Assembly: GCA_015207365.1 (NCBI GenBank)
Contig: JADEXA010000025.1
Location: forward strand, 28,078-92,077
DNA from: Vacuolonema iberomarrocanum LEGE 07170
Lineage (GTDB): Bacteria > Cyanobacteriota > Cyanobacteriia > Elainellales > Elainellaceae
Direction of reading: 5' to 3'
Length of the DNA: 64,000 nucleotides
A program made the translations under genes and the position numbers. How positions within the stretch are numbered: the stretch's first letter is position 1; each line of letters opens with the position of its first letter. Positions 33,451-43,359 of this stretch are shown piece after piece. Under the pieces are notes generated by a model. It ran no database searches. It was not told where the DNA came from and saw only the letters and a program-made list of their open reading frames with translations.

Positions 33451-35019
33451 TTACAGCTCTGTATCCACGGCCCAGGAGCGGAGGGGGCGGAGGCGGGGGG
33501 TTTTCTTTAGTTGGTGTTCTTCCATGCGGCGGAGCACATCATCTAGCACTCGGACGCCTTCGGCGAGGTGTGCGCCTTTGTTGAGCATGACGCATTCGGC
33601 GCGCTCTGCCATCGCCGCATCGGTCACTTCGGCGCGGGAGGGGATGCCCTTTTTCACTAGGTTCTCGAATACCTGGGTAGCCCAGATGACGGGCACGTTT
33701 GCTGCTTCGCAGAGCCAGAGAATTTCCTCTTGCATTTCAGCCAGGCGTTGATAGCCAATTTCGACTGCTAGGTCGCCCCGCGCAATCATGACGCCGAAGG
33801 GTTGTTGCCCTGCGGCCTGGACAATCATTTCGGGCAAGTTGCGGATGGCACCAGGAGTTTCGACTTTAGCGACGATCGCCACTCTCTGGGCATCCTCTCC
33901 CAGCCGTTGTTGCAACTCCTGCTGGAGCAGGCGAATATCGCTGGCTTCTTGCACAAAGGAGTAGCCGATGATGTCGGCGTGGGTCGCCACAAAATTCAGG
34001 TCGCGCCGATCCTTTTCGGAGAGGGGGCTGATATGGACATTGGTGTCGGGGAAGTTGAGTCCCTTGTCGGGGCGCAGCTTTTCTCCAGTGGGGCGGGCAT
34101 GGGTAACGTGCAGCACCACGCCATCGGCGACGCACTCTTCGACCTCACAGCCGATGTGACCATCGTTGATCCACACGGCTGTGCCGACCTGGAGCTGATC
34201 CAGTACTTCGGGGAGCGTGCAACTGGTTTGCACCATATGTTTGGGAGGTGCGGAGACCGCCGTGTGAGTGAGATGGATGCGATCGCCCACATATACGCGC
34301 GGCGGATGGTTGGGATGCGCCAGCCCATCGGGCGTAAAGACTTCACCCGTGCGGGGTTTGGGGCCGCCCAGATCCATAAACACGCGACAAGAACGTCCAA
34401 CCCTCGCTTCGGCATGGCGCAAATGGTCGATCATCGCCGCCCAGGTTGTGGGGGTGTCGTGAGCGCAGTTGATCCGCACACAATCAATTCCTGCTTGCAC
34501 CAGGTTGTCGATAAAGGCACCATCATCTGCCGCCTCGCTGGGCAAGGTCACCATAATCCGGACGCGCCGCTGCCCAGCGGAAGGGCCAAAGACATCGGCG
34601 GTATGCTGCCGCAGGAGGCGATCGCCCTCGTAAAATTCCTCGGCGGTGGGGTGGGGTGGCAGGTCGGTTTTCGGCATCCGGCAGATGGCCCCGAGGCTGG
34701 CGATCGCGGCATCCAAGTTTGGCAGCACCCGCGACTCAATCCGTCCGAGCGACGAAATGCCCCAAGGCATCAGAGCTTTTTGCAACGGACGCAACTCCTG
34801 TCGCCGCAACGCCAGGTAGTAGGCAAGGTTCCGCCCACTCTTGCAGAAAGCTTCGCGCTGGATGTGCGATCGCCACTCCGCAAAAATATCCTGCCCGTCT
34901 GCCACAACCGTTCGACGCAACCGCTGCAGCAGCTCCAGCAGCATGTTTGGCTCGGATAGATCCGTGGTGGAATAGGCATTCTCCAAATCCAAAGACCCGA
35001 AAAGGGTTGAAGCGTCCAT
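33451..35019 (-). CDS. Pyruvate kinase-like protein without the C-terminal domain
   Basis: 522 residues from ATG 35019; the open frame runs 48 codons further upstream but without protein-like sequence. Residues 1-150 are an extra helical domain. The pyruvate kinase barrel follows: RVRIMVTLPSE, DCVRINCAHD, FMDLGGPKPRTG, the Lys of IVAKVETPGAIRN, and GVMIARGDLAVEIGY ... WATQVFENLVKKGIPSRAEV with the Glu and Asp that bind metal. The C-terminal regulatory domain of standard pyruvate kinase is absent; the chain ends soon after CVMLNKGAHLAEG. It may be a distinct PEP-using enzyme; activity is unproven. The usual enzyme must be elsewhere. Confidence 0.82.
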   Translation of the reverse strand: MDASTLFGSLDLENAYSTTDLSEPNMLLELLQRLRRTVVADGQDIFAEWRSHIQREAFCKSGRNLAYYLALRRQELRPLQKALMPWGISSLGRIESRVLPNLDAAIASLGAICRMPKTDLPPHPTAEEFYEGDRLLRQHTADVFGPSAGQRRVRIMVTLPSEAADDGAFIDNLVQAGIDCVRINCAHDTPTTWAAMIDHLRHAEARVGRSCRVFMDLGGPKPRTGEVFTPDGLAHPNHPPRVYVGDRIHLTHTAVSAPPKHMVQTSCTLPEVLDQLQVGTAVWINDGHIGCEVEECVADGVVLHVTHARPTGEKLRPDKGLNFPDTNVHISPLSEKDRRDLNFVATHADIIGYSFVQEASDIRLLQQELQQRLGEDAQRVAIVAKVETPGAIRNLPEMIVQAAGQQPFGVMIARGDLAVEIGYQRLAEMQEEILWLCEAANVPVIWATQVFENLVKKGIPSRAEVTDAAMAERAECVMLNKGAHLAEGVRVLDDVLRRMEEHQLKKTPRLRPLRSWAVDTEL

Positions 35020-35785
35020 GGCAAGGCTTGAAGGTAAACGATAACGGTCAGAATCTTTTGGAACACATCTGCTCAATCGCAGGAGGCGCATTTGTTGTGC
35101 AGAGCACAACTCCAAAGAGCCGCGAAACCCTAGCAAGAAGGAACACCATTTCTCAGAAATCACGTTTTCTCAGAAATCACGTCCAGAGTAGGACAAAACA
35201 AACTACAGAAAATGCGCTCGATCCCAATTTGGCATCTTCCACATCATGATTTATCCCTCCCTCTCTATTCTATTTTTAATCGCATCTATCTTGCTGAGGT
35301 TCAAGCGATAAAAATTGTTGTTAAATCTCGTGAAAGCTATAAGAATCTTGAGGATAGATAGAGAAATTAGAATCTAGGCGATACCTTTAAGCCAAGTGAC
35401 TATTTAGCTTCTAATATTGATACAAAAGCTTAGACTCTATATCCAGGGTCTTTCTTCATTCAAAATGAGGTATGGCTTCGATTTCTCTACAGGAATCTTA
35501 AGAAAATCTGCACAAGAAATCCAGCAATAATCCGATGCTTTTCGCAAAGTAGAATGCAGAAGGCATTGATTCTGCCGATTTTAGGGCGATCGCTCAGCAG
35601 AGATAACTTACTAGTATACGGGCTCTCCAAACTGAGCGATTGTATGCTCCAAAACATCAAGAAAACTTTCGTATAACCCAAATAATGCGATATAGACACA
35701 GGCAAATATCTGTGTCTATTTCACCGCTCTGGCACAACAGATAAAATGTTCTTAATTTGTATAGTTCTTAAGCATTCAACAAAAC
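35020..35785. other. AT-rich spacer without recognisable gene
   Basis: About 770 bp between the pyruvate kinase-like gene and the alkaline phosphatase gene, which point away from each other. Open frames are short. No repeat of families A-F is present. At 35751 and 35767 the pentamer CTTAA is spaced 16 bp apart, leading into the Pho-box-like site. Confidence 0.5.
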
Positions 35786-35808
35786 TTTGATTAACGTCTT
35801 CTTAACAA
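35786..35808 (+). promoter_or_regulatory. Possible Pho box
   Basis: TTTGATTAACG followed by TCTTCTTAACA forms an 11-bp direct repeat with the (C/T)TTAAC core seen in cyanobacterial PhoB/SphR sites, with two further CTTAA at 35751 and 35767. It lies 40 bp before the ATG at 35849 of an alkaline phosphatase gene, which is the expected kind of target. Match judged by eye. Confidence 0.45.
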
Positions 35809-35848
35809 TCAAATGAGACGCTCTTGGGGAAGACAAAGGACTGATTTG

Positions 35849-38800
35849 ATGTCATTTGGATGGCATTGGATCGTCGGTTTTGTCGCGAGTATTCTAATTT
35901 TTTTCGGACATTTATTTCTGACTCAAGGGCAAGACATCATGGCAAATAGCGTCATTTTCATTCATCCGGATGGAACCAGTCCATCTCATTATGCAGCCGC
36001 TCGGTTCCTCTACGAAGGTCCGGATGGACGACTGAACTGGGACATGATGTCTGACGCTGGGGTCTACCTTGGCCATATGGAGGATCAATTGACCGGAACC
36101 TCCAATGCTGGGGCGGTTACCCATGCCATGGGGGTCAAAGCGCCCGCGCGATCTTTTGGGTTGGATGCCAATGGCGACCCGTTGGTTTCCCTGTCAGGGC
36201 AAGAAGGCACCACCATCATGGAAGAGGCGATCGCTGCCGGAAAGGGCACAGCGGTCATCAACTCGGGCTTTATCGCGGAGCCAGGAACTGGAGCCTTTCT
36301 GGCCGAAGTGGAAACCCGGGGCGATCGCGCTGGCATTACCTTGCAAATTGTTGAATCGGGTGTCGATGTCATCCTTGGTGGCGGCGAGGTCGATTATCTG
36401 CCGACGGGCACAGTCGGGCGTTTTGGGCAGGAAGGCACCCGCGCCGACGGGCGCAACCTGGTCACAGAAGCTCAAGCCGCAGGCTATACCGTTGTCTACA
36501 CCCTGGCTGAGCTAGAACAGGCTGTGGCCGCAGGTGCCGAGCAAGTCTTGGGTATCTTTGCTGCCCAGGACACTTACAACGCCGCCACTGAGGAGCAACT
36601 CAACGCAGTGGGGGCCAATAACTATGGGCAACCCGGCAACGAAAACCCACCGACCGTTGCGGAGATGTTGGATGCGGCGGTTCAGATCCTTTCGGAAAAC
36701 AGCAGCAAGCGGGACGACGGCTTCTTCATCGTGCTGGAAGAAGAGGGCACCGACAACTTTGGCAACGCCAACAACGCCAACGCAACCCTGGAAGCAATCC
36801 GGCGCGCCGATGATGCGATCGGGGTTGCAATGGACTACATCAATGACAACCCCAACACGTTGTTGGTGACCGCCGCTGACAGTGATGCGGGGGGGCTGGA
36901 AGTGCGTGACCCCCGCAACCCGAACGAGACCGTTGGCACCGTTGGCGCGAACCCCACCGAAGGCGATCGCTCCGATAGCATCGATCTTTTCATGGATGGC
37001 ATCGACGGCAGCAACACTGCCCCCTTTGTCTCCGCTCCCGATGCCAATGGCATTACCTACCCCTTTGGCGTCAGTTGGGTGGCGACCCCAGACTTCCCTG
37101 GCAGCATCGTTGCCAGAACCCATGGGTTGAATGCCGATCAGCTTCCGGCAACCGTCGATAACACAGGCATCTACCGCCTGATGTACGAGACGCTGTTTGA
37201 AACGGAGCTGACCGATCCACCCCCTGCGCCCGAGCCAGAACCCGCTCCGCCCGCCACCGAATCAACCGGAAACGTCATCTTCATCCACCCTGATGGCACC
37301 AGCCCGTCTCACTATGGAGCGGCTCGCTTCCTCTACGAAGGCCCCGATGGTCGCCTGAACTGGGACATGATGTCTGACACCGGGGTTTACCTGGGGCATA
37401 TGGAAGACCAACTAACAGGAACATCCAACTCGGGAGCGGTGACCCATGCGATGGGGGTCAAGGCTCCGGCAGATTCCTTTGGCTTGGATCGCAATGGGGA
37501 TCCGGTGGTCTCGCTGTCGGGGAGAGCCGGGGTCACCGTCATGGAAGAGGCGATCGCCGCTGAAAAAGCCACAGCGGTCATCAACTCGGGTTTTATTGCA
37601 GAGCCGGGAACCGGAGCCTTTTTGGCCGAAGCCGAAAACCGCAGCGATCGCGCAGGCATTACCTTACAAATCCTGGAATCGGGTGTCGATGTCATCCTGG
37701 GCGGCGGTGAGGTCGATTACTTACCAACCGGCGTTACGGGGGTCTTTGGGGAAGAGGGCACCCGCACCGATGGGCGCAATCTGGTCGAAGAGGCGGAAAC
37801 CGCAGGTTACACCGTTGTCTATAACCTGGAGCAGTTGAACCAGGCGGTAGCGGATGGTGACGAACGCGTGCTAGGTATCTTTGCCGCCGAAGATACCTAC
37901 AACGACACCACCGAAGAAGCTCTGATTGCCGCTGGACTCGAGAACTATGGCCAACCCGGCAACGAAGACCCACCCACTGTTGCGGAGATGCTGGATGCAG
38001 CGACTCAAATTCTCTCGGAGAACAGCAGTAAGCGGGAGAATGGCTTTTTCATCGTCTTAGAAGAAGAAGCCACTGACAACTTTGGCAACAACAACAACGC
38101 CTCTGGCACCCTAGAAGCCGTAAGACGGGCGGATGATGCGATCGGCGTGGCCATGGATTTTGTGCGGGATGTGGATCCCAACACGCTAGTGATTACCGCT
38201 GCCGATAGCGATGCGGGTGGCCTGGAAGTGGTCGATCCCGTCGCCCCTGGGGAGGATGTTGGCGCGGTTGGAATCTTTGGCGCAAACCCCACCGTCGTTC
38301 CCGGTGTCGCCAACGTGATGGATGGGGTCGCGGGTCGCGGCACGGCTCCCTTCGTCTCCGCTCCCGATGCCAATGGCACCACCTACCCCTTTGGCATTGC
38401 CTGGGCGGGCACCCCCGATTTCCCTGGCAGTATCGTTTCCAAAGCCTTTGGTCTAAATGCCGACCAGCTCTCCAGCACCCTCGACAACACCGAGATCTAT
38501 GAGCTGATGTACCGCACGTTGTTTGGGGATACCTTGCCCACTATCACAATCGATGATGCGGACGTGCAAGAGGGCGACAGCGGCACGGCGATCGCCACGC
38601 TAACCCTCACCCTTTCCCAAGCCAGTGAAGGGGAAGTGCAGGTGAATGTGGAAACAGACGCCCTCTCCGCAGACGAAACGGATTTTGAAGCGGTAACGGG
38701 GCAGGCCGTGTTTGCCGCAGGCAGCACCACAGCCACGGTTGAAGTCACTGTCAATGGAGACACGATTGATGAAGCAGACGAACAGTTTGCAGTCAATCTC

Positions 38801-39508
38801 CTAACGGCACGGGGGGCAGTGTTGGATGACGACACAACTGGCATCGTCACCATCCTGGATGATGATGGCCCCGGTGGCGGCGATGGCGACGGCGATGGCG
38901 ATGGTGATGGCGATGGGGGTCTTCCCGCACGGGGCACGACCGGAAGCGATCGCTTCCGAGGCAACGGCGAAACCAATGTCTATCGGGGATTGGGCGGCGA
39001 CGATCGGATCTCTGGCCTGGGCGGCGACGATCGCCTCTTCGGCAATGCGGGGCGCGATCGCCTCTTCGGAGGAGCTGGGAATGATCGGCTCAGCGGCGGG
39101 GCAAACAACGATGTGCTACGGGGCAATGTTGGTAACGACCGCCTGGTGGGCGGTGGGGGCAACGATCGCCTGGTGGGCGGAGCCGGAAATGACACGGCGC
39201 TGGGCAATGCCGGCAACGATCGCCTCCTGGGTGGCGGCGGCAACGATGACCTGAATGGCGGTGCAGGTCGCGATGTCTATATCGGACGGGCTGGGGATGA
39301 TGTGTTTACCCTCCAGCGTGGACGGAGTGCCGATGTTATCCGCGACTTTAATGAGGGCGATCGCATCCGCCTGGGCTCAAACTTGCAGTTTGACCGCCTC
39401 GAATTCCAGCAGCGCGGCAACAACGTCGCCGTCTTCTTCCGGAGCGATCGCCTTGCACTATTGCGGGGTACAGCGGTCGCAGACTTGAGCGCCAGCGATT
39501 TCATCTAA
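35849..39508 (+). CDS. Giant alkaline phosphatase: two PhoA-like domains, Calx-beta, RTX repeats
   Basis: 1219 residues from ATG 35849, chosen because AAAGGA lies 8 bases upstream; ATG 35813 abuts the Pho-box-like site and [12 protein letters not shown] at 35939 is a third choice. A hydrophobic segment is at residues 5-27. Residues 33-458 and 475-893 are two closely similar alkaline phosphatase domains, each with [12 protein letters not shown] and the serine of LTGTSN(A/S)GAVTHAMG. Residues 896-1008 are a Calx-beta domain ([15 protein letters not shown]). A Gly-Asp linker and about eleven GGxGxDR nonapeptides follow, which bind calcium and direct type I secretion. It would release phosphate outside the cell. 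Confidence 0.9.
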   Translation: MSFGWHWIVGFVASILIFFGHLFLTQGQDIMANSVIFIHPDGTSPSHYAAARFLYEGPDGRLNWDMMSDAGVYLGHMEDQLTGTSNAGAVTHAMGVKAPARSFGLDANGDPLVSLSGQEGTTIMEEAIAAGKGTAVINSGFIAEPGTGAFLAEVETRGDRAGITLQIVESGVDVILGGGEVDYLPTGTVGRFGQEGTRADGRNLVTEAQAAGYTVVYTLAELEQAVAAGAEQVLGIFAAQDTYNAATEEQLNAVGANNYGQPGNENPPTVAEMLDAAVQILSENSSKRDDGFFIVLEEEGTDNFGNANNANATLEAIRRADDAIGVAMDYINDNPNTLLVTAADSDAGGLEVRDPRNPNETVGTVGANPTEGDRSDSIDLFMDGIDGSNTAPFVSAPDANGITYPFGVSWVATPDFPGSIVARTHGLNADQLPATVDNTGIYRLMYETLFETELTDPPPAPEPEPAPPATESTGNVIFIHPDGTSPSHYGAARFLYEGPDGRLNWDMMSDTGVYLGHMEDQLTGTSNSGAVTHAMGVKAPADSFGLDRNGDPVVSLSGRAGVTVMEEAIAAEKATAVINSGFIAEPGTGAFLAEAENRSDRAGITLQILESGVDVILGGGEVDYLPTGVTGVFGEEGTRTDGRNLVEEAETAGYTVVYNLEQLNQAVADGDERVLGIFAAEDTYNDTTEEALIAAGLENYGQPGNEDPPTVAEMLDAATQILSENSSKRENGFFIVLEEEATDNFGNNNNASGTLEAVRRADDAIGVAMDFVRDVDPNTLVITAADSDAGGLEVVDPVAPGEDVGAVGIFGANPTVVPGVANVMDGVAGRGTAPFVSAPDANGTTYPFGIAWAGTPDFPGSIVSKAFGLNADQLSSTLDNTEIYELMYRTLFGDTLPTITIDDADVQEGDSGTAIATLTLTLSQASEGEVQVNVETDALSADETDFEAVTGQAVFAAGSTTATVEVTVNGDTIDEADEQFAVNLLTARGAVLDDDTTGIVTILDDDGPGGGDGDGDGDGDGDGGLPARGTTGSDRFRGNGETNVYRGLGGDDRISGLGGDDRLFGNAGRDRLFGGAGNDRLSGGANNDVLRGNVGNDRLVGGGGNDRLVGGAGNDTALGNAGNDRLLGGGGNDDLNGGAGRDVYIGRAGDDVFTLQRGRSADVIRDFNEGDRIRLGSNLQFDRLEFQQRGNNVAVFFRSDRLALLRGTAVADLSASDFI

Positions 39509-39608
39509 TATCAAATCCGGTTAAATAGCCGTAAAACCCAACTATCGTTTTAGCCCGCTGCTGTGCAGCGGGCTAAAACGATAGTTGGGTTCTTCAACCG
39601 GATTTCAT
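39506..39608. repeat. Palindromic element C, copy 4, overlaps a stop codon
   Basis: Starts TAATATCAAATCCGG, whose first three bases are the stop codon of the alkaline phosphatase gene. The right end reads AACCGGATTT then CATCTAAT instead of GATATTA. As a result GATTTCATCTAAT stands on both sides (39497-39509 and 39601-39613). Confidence 0.85.
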
Positions 39609-39703
39609 CTAATCGAGCGGTAGAAATTCCATCAGATTGTTTCATGCCAAATCAATTGCTCTGAAATCCATTAGCCTGAAGAAGATGGTTAGCGGATTTT
39701 GGG

Positions 39704-42700
39704 ATGTCGCGTTCTTCCTACAACAAGCGATTCGAGAAACAGCCAGAGGGGTTGTCTCGGCAGGGTGCCGCTCAGCTAAGACAACCCACATTTCGGCGGG
39801 GGCAGCCGCTCGAACAAACCGAAAATCCTTCCCCGCCACCGACAAGGCGCTGGTTCCGCAATCTGCTCATTGGCCTGGGCTTTGTGTTGCTGTTGGATGC
39901 GGCCACTTCATTTTTGGCCGAAGGCTTTTGGTTTCAGGAAGTCAACTTCCTGACGGTATTTCTGACCCGTCGCTTCACTCAATTCGGAGCCGCAGGGTTG
40001 GTCTTTGCCATTAGCCTCGCGACCCTGTGGGGAAATCTGGCGATCGCCCAGTCGCGTCAACAAGACCCTACCCATTCTGACAAGGAAGGGGGTTTGCCGC
40101 TGCGTTGGCTATTGCCGCTGACCCTGGGCTTTAGCCTCATCCTGAGTATGTCGCTGTACTACTACGGGCAGATCGCCACCGACTACTGGCATCCTCGCCT
40201 GAACCTTTACAACGATGTCTCCCAGATTCCCACAAGAGTACAGCCGGAAGTCTTTTTGGAACTGGGTCAACGGATGCTGCTCCAGCCTTGGTTGCTGGGT
40301 TTGGTGGGCATTGGGGCGATCGCCCTCTTGATCTATCCCAGCGTCATTTCCTGGGTCATGTCCTTCTTCATGAGCCTAGGCTTTGCCCTAGTACTGTCGG
40401 AAAACTGGACCCGAATTTTACTAGCCTTTAACACCATCCCTTTCGAACAAGCCGACCCGCTGCTGGGCATTGACATTGGCTTCTATATATTCCAGTTGCC
40501 GTTGCTAGAAGTGGTAGTGTTCTGGCTGTTGGGCTTACTGTCGCTGACGCTGCTCTCCGTTTCGCTGATGTACCTGCTGGCATACAACAGCCTCAGCAAC
40601 GGACGCTTCCCCGGCTTTAGCCCCAGCCAATTGCAACACCTCTATCGGCTCGGTGGGGCGCTGATGATCACCATCGCCTGTAGCAACTGGCTCGATCGCT
40701 ATGAGCTGCTTTATTCCGCCGAAGGGGTGACCTATGGCGCCAGCTTCACCGATGTATTTCTCCGCTTCCCGGCAGCGACATCTCTGGCAGGCGTCGCGCT
40801 GCTCATCGGACTTTTACTGATTATTCGCTCTTACCGGACGGCAACCCCCTCCCGTGCAACAACCCGTCGACCCCGCTGGACCTATTTGGAATGGTCGGGG
40901 GCGCGTCCGCTGGTGTACTTGATGGTGGGTTATTTGGGATTAATGGCGATCGCCAACTACCTGATTCCCTTTTTCTTCCAACGCATCGTCGTCCAACCCA
41001 ACGAGCTGGAACTGGAGCGTCCCTATCTGGAGCGCACCATCGCCCTCACTCGCAATGCCTTTGGGCTTGATGAAATTGAGAGTGCTGTTTTCGATCCGGG
41101 GACTGGCCTCACCATCGACGACCTGCGCGCCAATGACCTCACTATCAACAACGTTCGCCTCTGGGATACGCGCCCCCTGCAAGAAGCCAACCGTCAGTTG
41201 CAACGCATCCGCCCCTACTACGAATTTCCCGGTGCCGACATCGATCGCTACCTGCTGCCCCAAGCCGACGACGATAGCCTGCGGTTGCGCCAGGTGTTGA
41301 TGGCCCTGCGCGAACTCGACTACAACGCCGTACCGGAGGAAGCTCAAACCTGGATTAACAAACACCTGATCTATACCCACGGCTATGGCTTTACCCTCAG
41401 CCCGGTCAACACCGCCGCCGAAGGGGGCCTGCCTGCCTACTTTGTCTCAGGCATTGAGCAAAATGTTAGCGATCCACGCATCCGCGATGCCATTCCCATT
41501 GGCGATCCTCGAATTTATTTTGGGGAATTGACCAACACTTATGTCATGACCCAGACCCAGGTGCCCGAGCTGGACTATCCTAGCGGCGACGAAAACGTTT
41601 ATCACAACTACACGGGGCGGGGCGGCATCTCCATTGCCAACTACTGGAAACGCCTGCTCTATGCCAAGCACCTGGGCGATTGGCGCATGCTGTTTAGTAC
41701 CAACTTCACCCCTGAGACCCGCATCCTATTTCGTCGCAATATTGTTAGTCGGGTGCGCACCATTGCCCCCTTCCTGCGCTACGACAACGACCCCTATCCC
41801 GTCGTCGTCGATATTGGCGATTGGGCAGACGAGCATAGCCCCGAACTCGCCAGCGACATACCCCCCAGCACCAACCATGTTTTCTGGGTAATGGATGCGT
41901 TTACCACGAGCGATCGCTATCCCTACTCCGACCCCCTGGAAAACGACTTCAGCTACATTCGCAACTCTGTCAAAGTCGTGATCGATGCTTATAATGGCTC
42001 GGTCTGGTTCTTCGTGGCCAACCCCGACGACCCCCTCATCCAGTCCTGGAGCCGCATCTTCCCCGACATGTTCTTGCCTCTATCGGAGATGCCACCCGCT
42101 CTGCTTCAGCACATCCGCTATCCCCAGGACTATTACAACGTCCAGTCGGTGCAGTTGATGACCTACCACATGACCGACCCCCAAGTGTTCTACAACCGGG
42201 AAGACCAATGGCGATCGCCCCAAGAAATCTACGGTGAACAGCAACAGGCGCTCGAACCCTATTACCTGATCATGAAGCTGCCCATCGCCGATGATGAAGA
42301 GTTCATCCTGTTCAGCCCCTTCGCTCCTTCCCAGCGCACCAACCTGATTGCCTGGCTCGCTGCCCGCTCCGACGATGAGGACTATGGCAAGATTCTGCTC
42401 TACCGCTTCCCTAAACAAGAACTCGTCTTTGGGACCGAGCAAATCGAAGCCCGCATCAACCAGGATCCGGTCATTTCCCAACAAATCTCCTTGTGGAATC
42501 GGCGGGGTTCCCAGGCCATTCAGGGCAACCTGCTGATCATCCCCATCGAAGACTCCCTGCTCTATGTAGAACCCCTCTACCTCCAGGCCGAGCAAAACCA
42601 AATTCCGTCGCTCACCCGAGTCATCGTGGCCTACGGGAACCGCATTGTCATGGCTGAAACGCTGGAAAATGCACTGACGGCTATCTTCGACCCCACGCAG

Positions 42701-42826
42701 GCGCCCACCGAAGCAGAAGACAGCCCCATCGTCCGCCCACTAGAGGACATTCCCACCGATCTCGATGCCCTCCAAGACCGGCCCACCGAAGACAACCTCT
42801 CCCCCGAGGCTGAGCCAATCCCCTAA
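39704..42826 (+). CDS. UPF0182 family membrane protein
   Basis: 1040 residues from ATG 39704. Residues 1-47 are basic and disordered. About seven membrane helices lie between 48 and 430 (WFRNLLIGLGFVLLLDAATS is the first). The large outer domain (430-960) carries the conserved family stretches NNVRLWDTRPL, YEFPGADIDRY, YTHGYGFTLSPVN, NGSVWFFVANPDDPLIQSW and FPDMFLPLSEMPPALLQHIR. The last 70 residues are acidic. Function of the family is unknown. Its stop overlaps the stop of the convergent DUF29 gene. Confidence 0.93.
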   Translation: MSRSSYNKRFEKQPEGLSRQGAAQLRQPTFRRGQPLEQTENPSPPPTRRWFRNLLIGLGFVLLLDAATSFLAEGFWFQEVNFLTVFLTRRFTQFGAAGLVFAISLATLWGNLAIAQSRQQDPTHSDKEGGLPLRWLLPLTLGFSLILSMSLYYYGQIATDYWHPRLNLYNDVSQIPTRVQPEVFLELGQRMLLQPWLLGLVGIGAIALLIYPSVISWVMSFFMSLGFALVLSENWTRILLAFNTIPFEQADPLLGIDIGFYIFQLPLLEVVVFWLLGLLSLTLLSVSLMYLLAYNSLSNGRFPGFSPSQLQHLYRLGGALMITIACSNWLDRYELLYSAEGVTYGASFTDVFLRFPAATSLAGVALLIGLLLIIRSYRTATPSRATTRRPRWTYLEWSGARPLVYLMVGYLGLMAIANYLIPFFFQRIVVQPNELELERPYLERTIALTRNAFGLDEIESAVFDPGTGLTIDDLRANDLTINNVRLWDTRPLQEANRQLQRIRPYYEFPGADIDRYLLPQADDDSLRLRQVLMALRELDYNAVPEEAQTWINKHLIYTHGYGFTLSPVNTAAEGGLPAYFVSGIEQNVSDPRIRDAIPIGDPRIYFGELTNTYVMTQTQVPELDYPSGDENVYHNYTGRGGISIANYWKRLLYAKHLGDWRMLFSTNFTPETRILFRRNIVSRVRTIAPFLRYDNDPYPVVVDIGDWADEHSPELASDIPPSTNHVFWVMDAFTTSDRYPYSDPLENDFSYIRNSVKVVIDAYNGSVWFFVANPDDPLIQSWSRIFPDMFLPLSEMPPALLQHIRYPQDYYNVQSVQLMTYHMTDPQVFYNREDQWRSPQEIYGEQQQALEPYYLIMKLPIADDEEFILFSPFAPSQRTNLIAWLAARSDDEDYGKILLYRFPKQELVFGTEQIEARINQDPVISQQISLWNRRGSQAIQGNLLIIPIEDSLLYVEPLYLQAEQNQIPSLTRVIVAYGNRIVMAETLENALTAIFDPTQAPTEAEDSPIVRPLEDIPTDLDALQDRPTEDNLSPEAEPIP

Positions 42827-43284
42827 TCTGGCAACCACTCTTCGTTGAGCACATTCTCTATAGAAAATGGAGTGGCGTCTGGAAAAGTCTTGAGGGGAAG
42901 TTCGGTCTCTATCGCCGCTTGCGTTCGGGCTCTTTGGTAGCTCTTCTCAACATTCTCCAGAAGATAGGCTTGCAAACTAGGACTATCTTCAAACGCCTCC
43001 GCAATGCGGATGCGATGTTCGATAATACTGCTGCGCCAGCTCTGCGATCGCTGTTCGGGCTGATATTGATACTTCAGTAAATGGAGCAACACGATGCGCA
43101 AGTTTCTTAGCAGCACCCGCTTTTGACTCCAGCTCATATCCTCGATTTCTTCAATCAAGTGCTCCACATCCAGGGCATCAAAGCGCCCTTCCCGGAGCCG
43201 CTGAGCTATCGCATCCGCCCACTGACAGAAGTCCTGTTCATACAGCTCTGCAAGCTGATGGTTTTGAACCTGAGAAGATGTCAT
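42823..43284 (-). CDS. DUF29 family protein
   Basis: 153 residues from ATG 43284 (MTSSQVQNHQLAELYEQDFC); the frame is open seven codons more. Family motifs: YEQDFCQWADAIAQRLREGR, LDVEHLIEEIEDMSWSQKRV and LLHLLKYQYQPEQRSQSWRS. A helical protein expanded in cyanobacteria, of unknown function, often near mobile or defence genes. The end overlaps the UPF0182 stop by 4 bp (CTAA), tail to tail, which may create antisense coupling. Confidence 0.92.
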   Translation of the reverse strand: MTSSQVQNHQLAELYEQDFCQWADAIAQRLREGRFDALDVEHLIEEIEDMSWSQKRVLLRNLRIVLLHLLKYQYQPEQRSQSWRSSIIEHRIRIAEAFEDSPSLQAYLLENVEKSYQRARTQAAIETELPLKTFPDATPFSIENVLNEEWLPD

Positions 43285-43359
43285 TGCACACCCCATTTGC
43301 AGCAAGTTTTCTACATTGTGCCAGACGCAAGGACTAGGAGTGGGGCGATCGCCCTCAGT

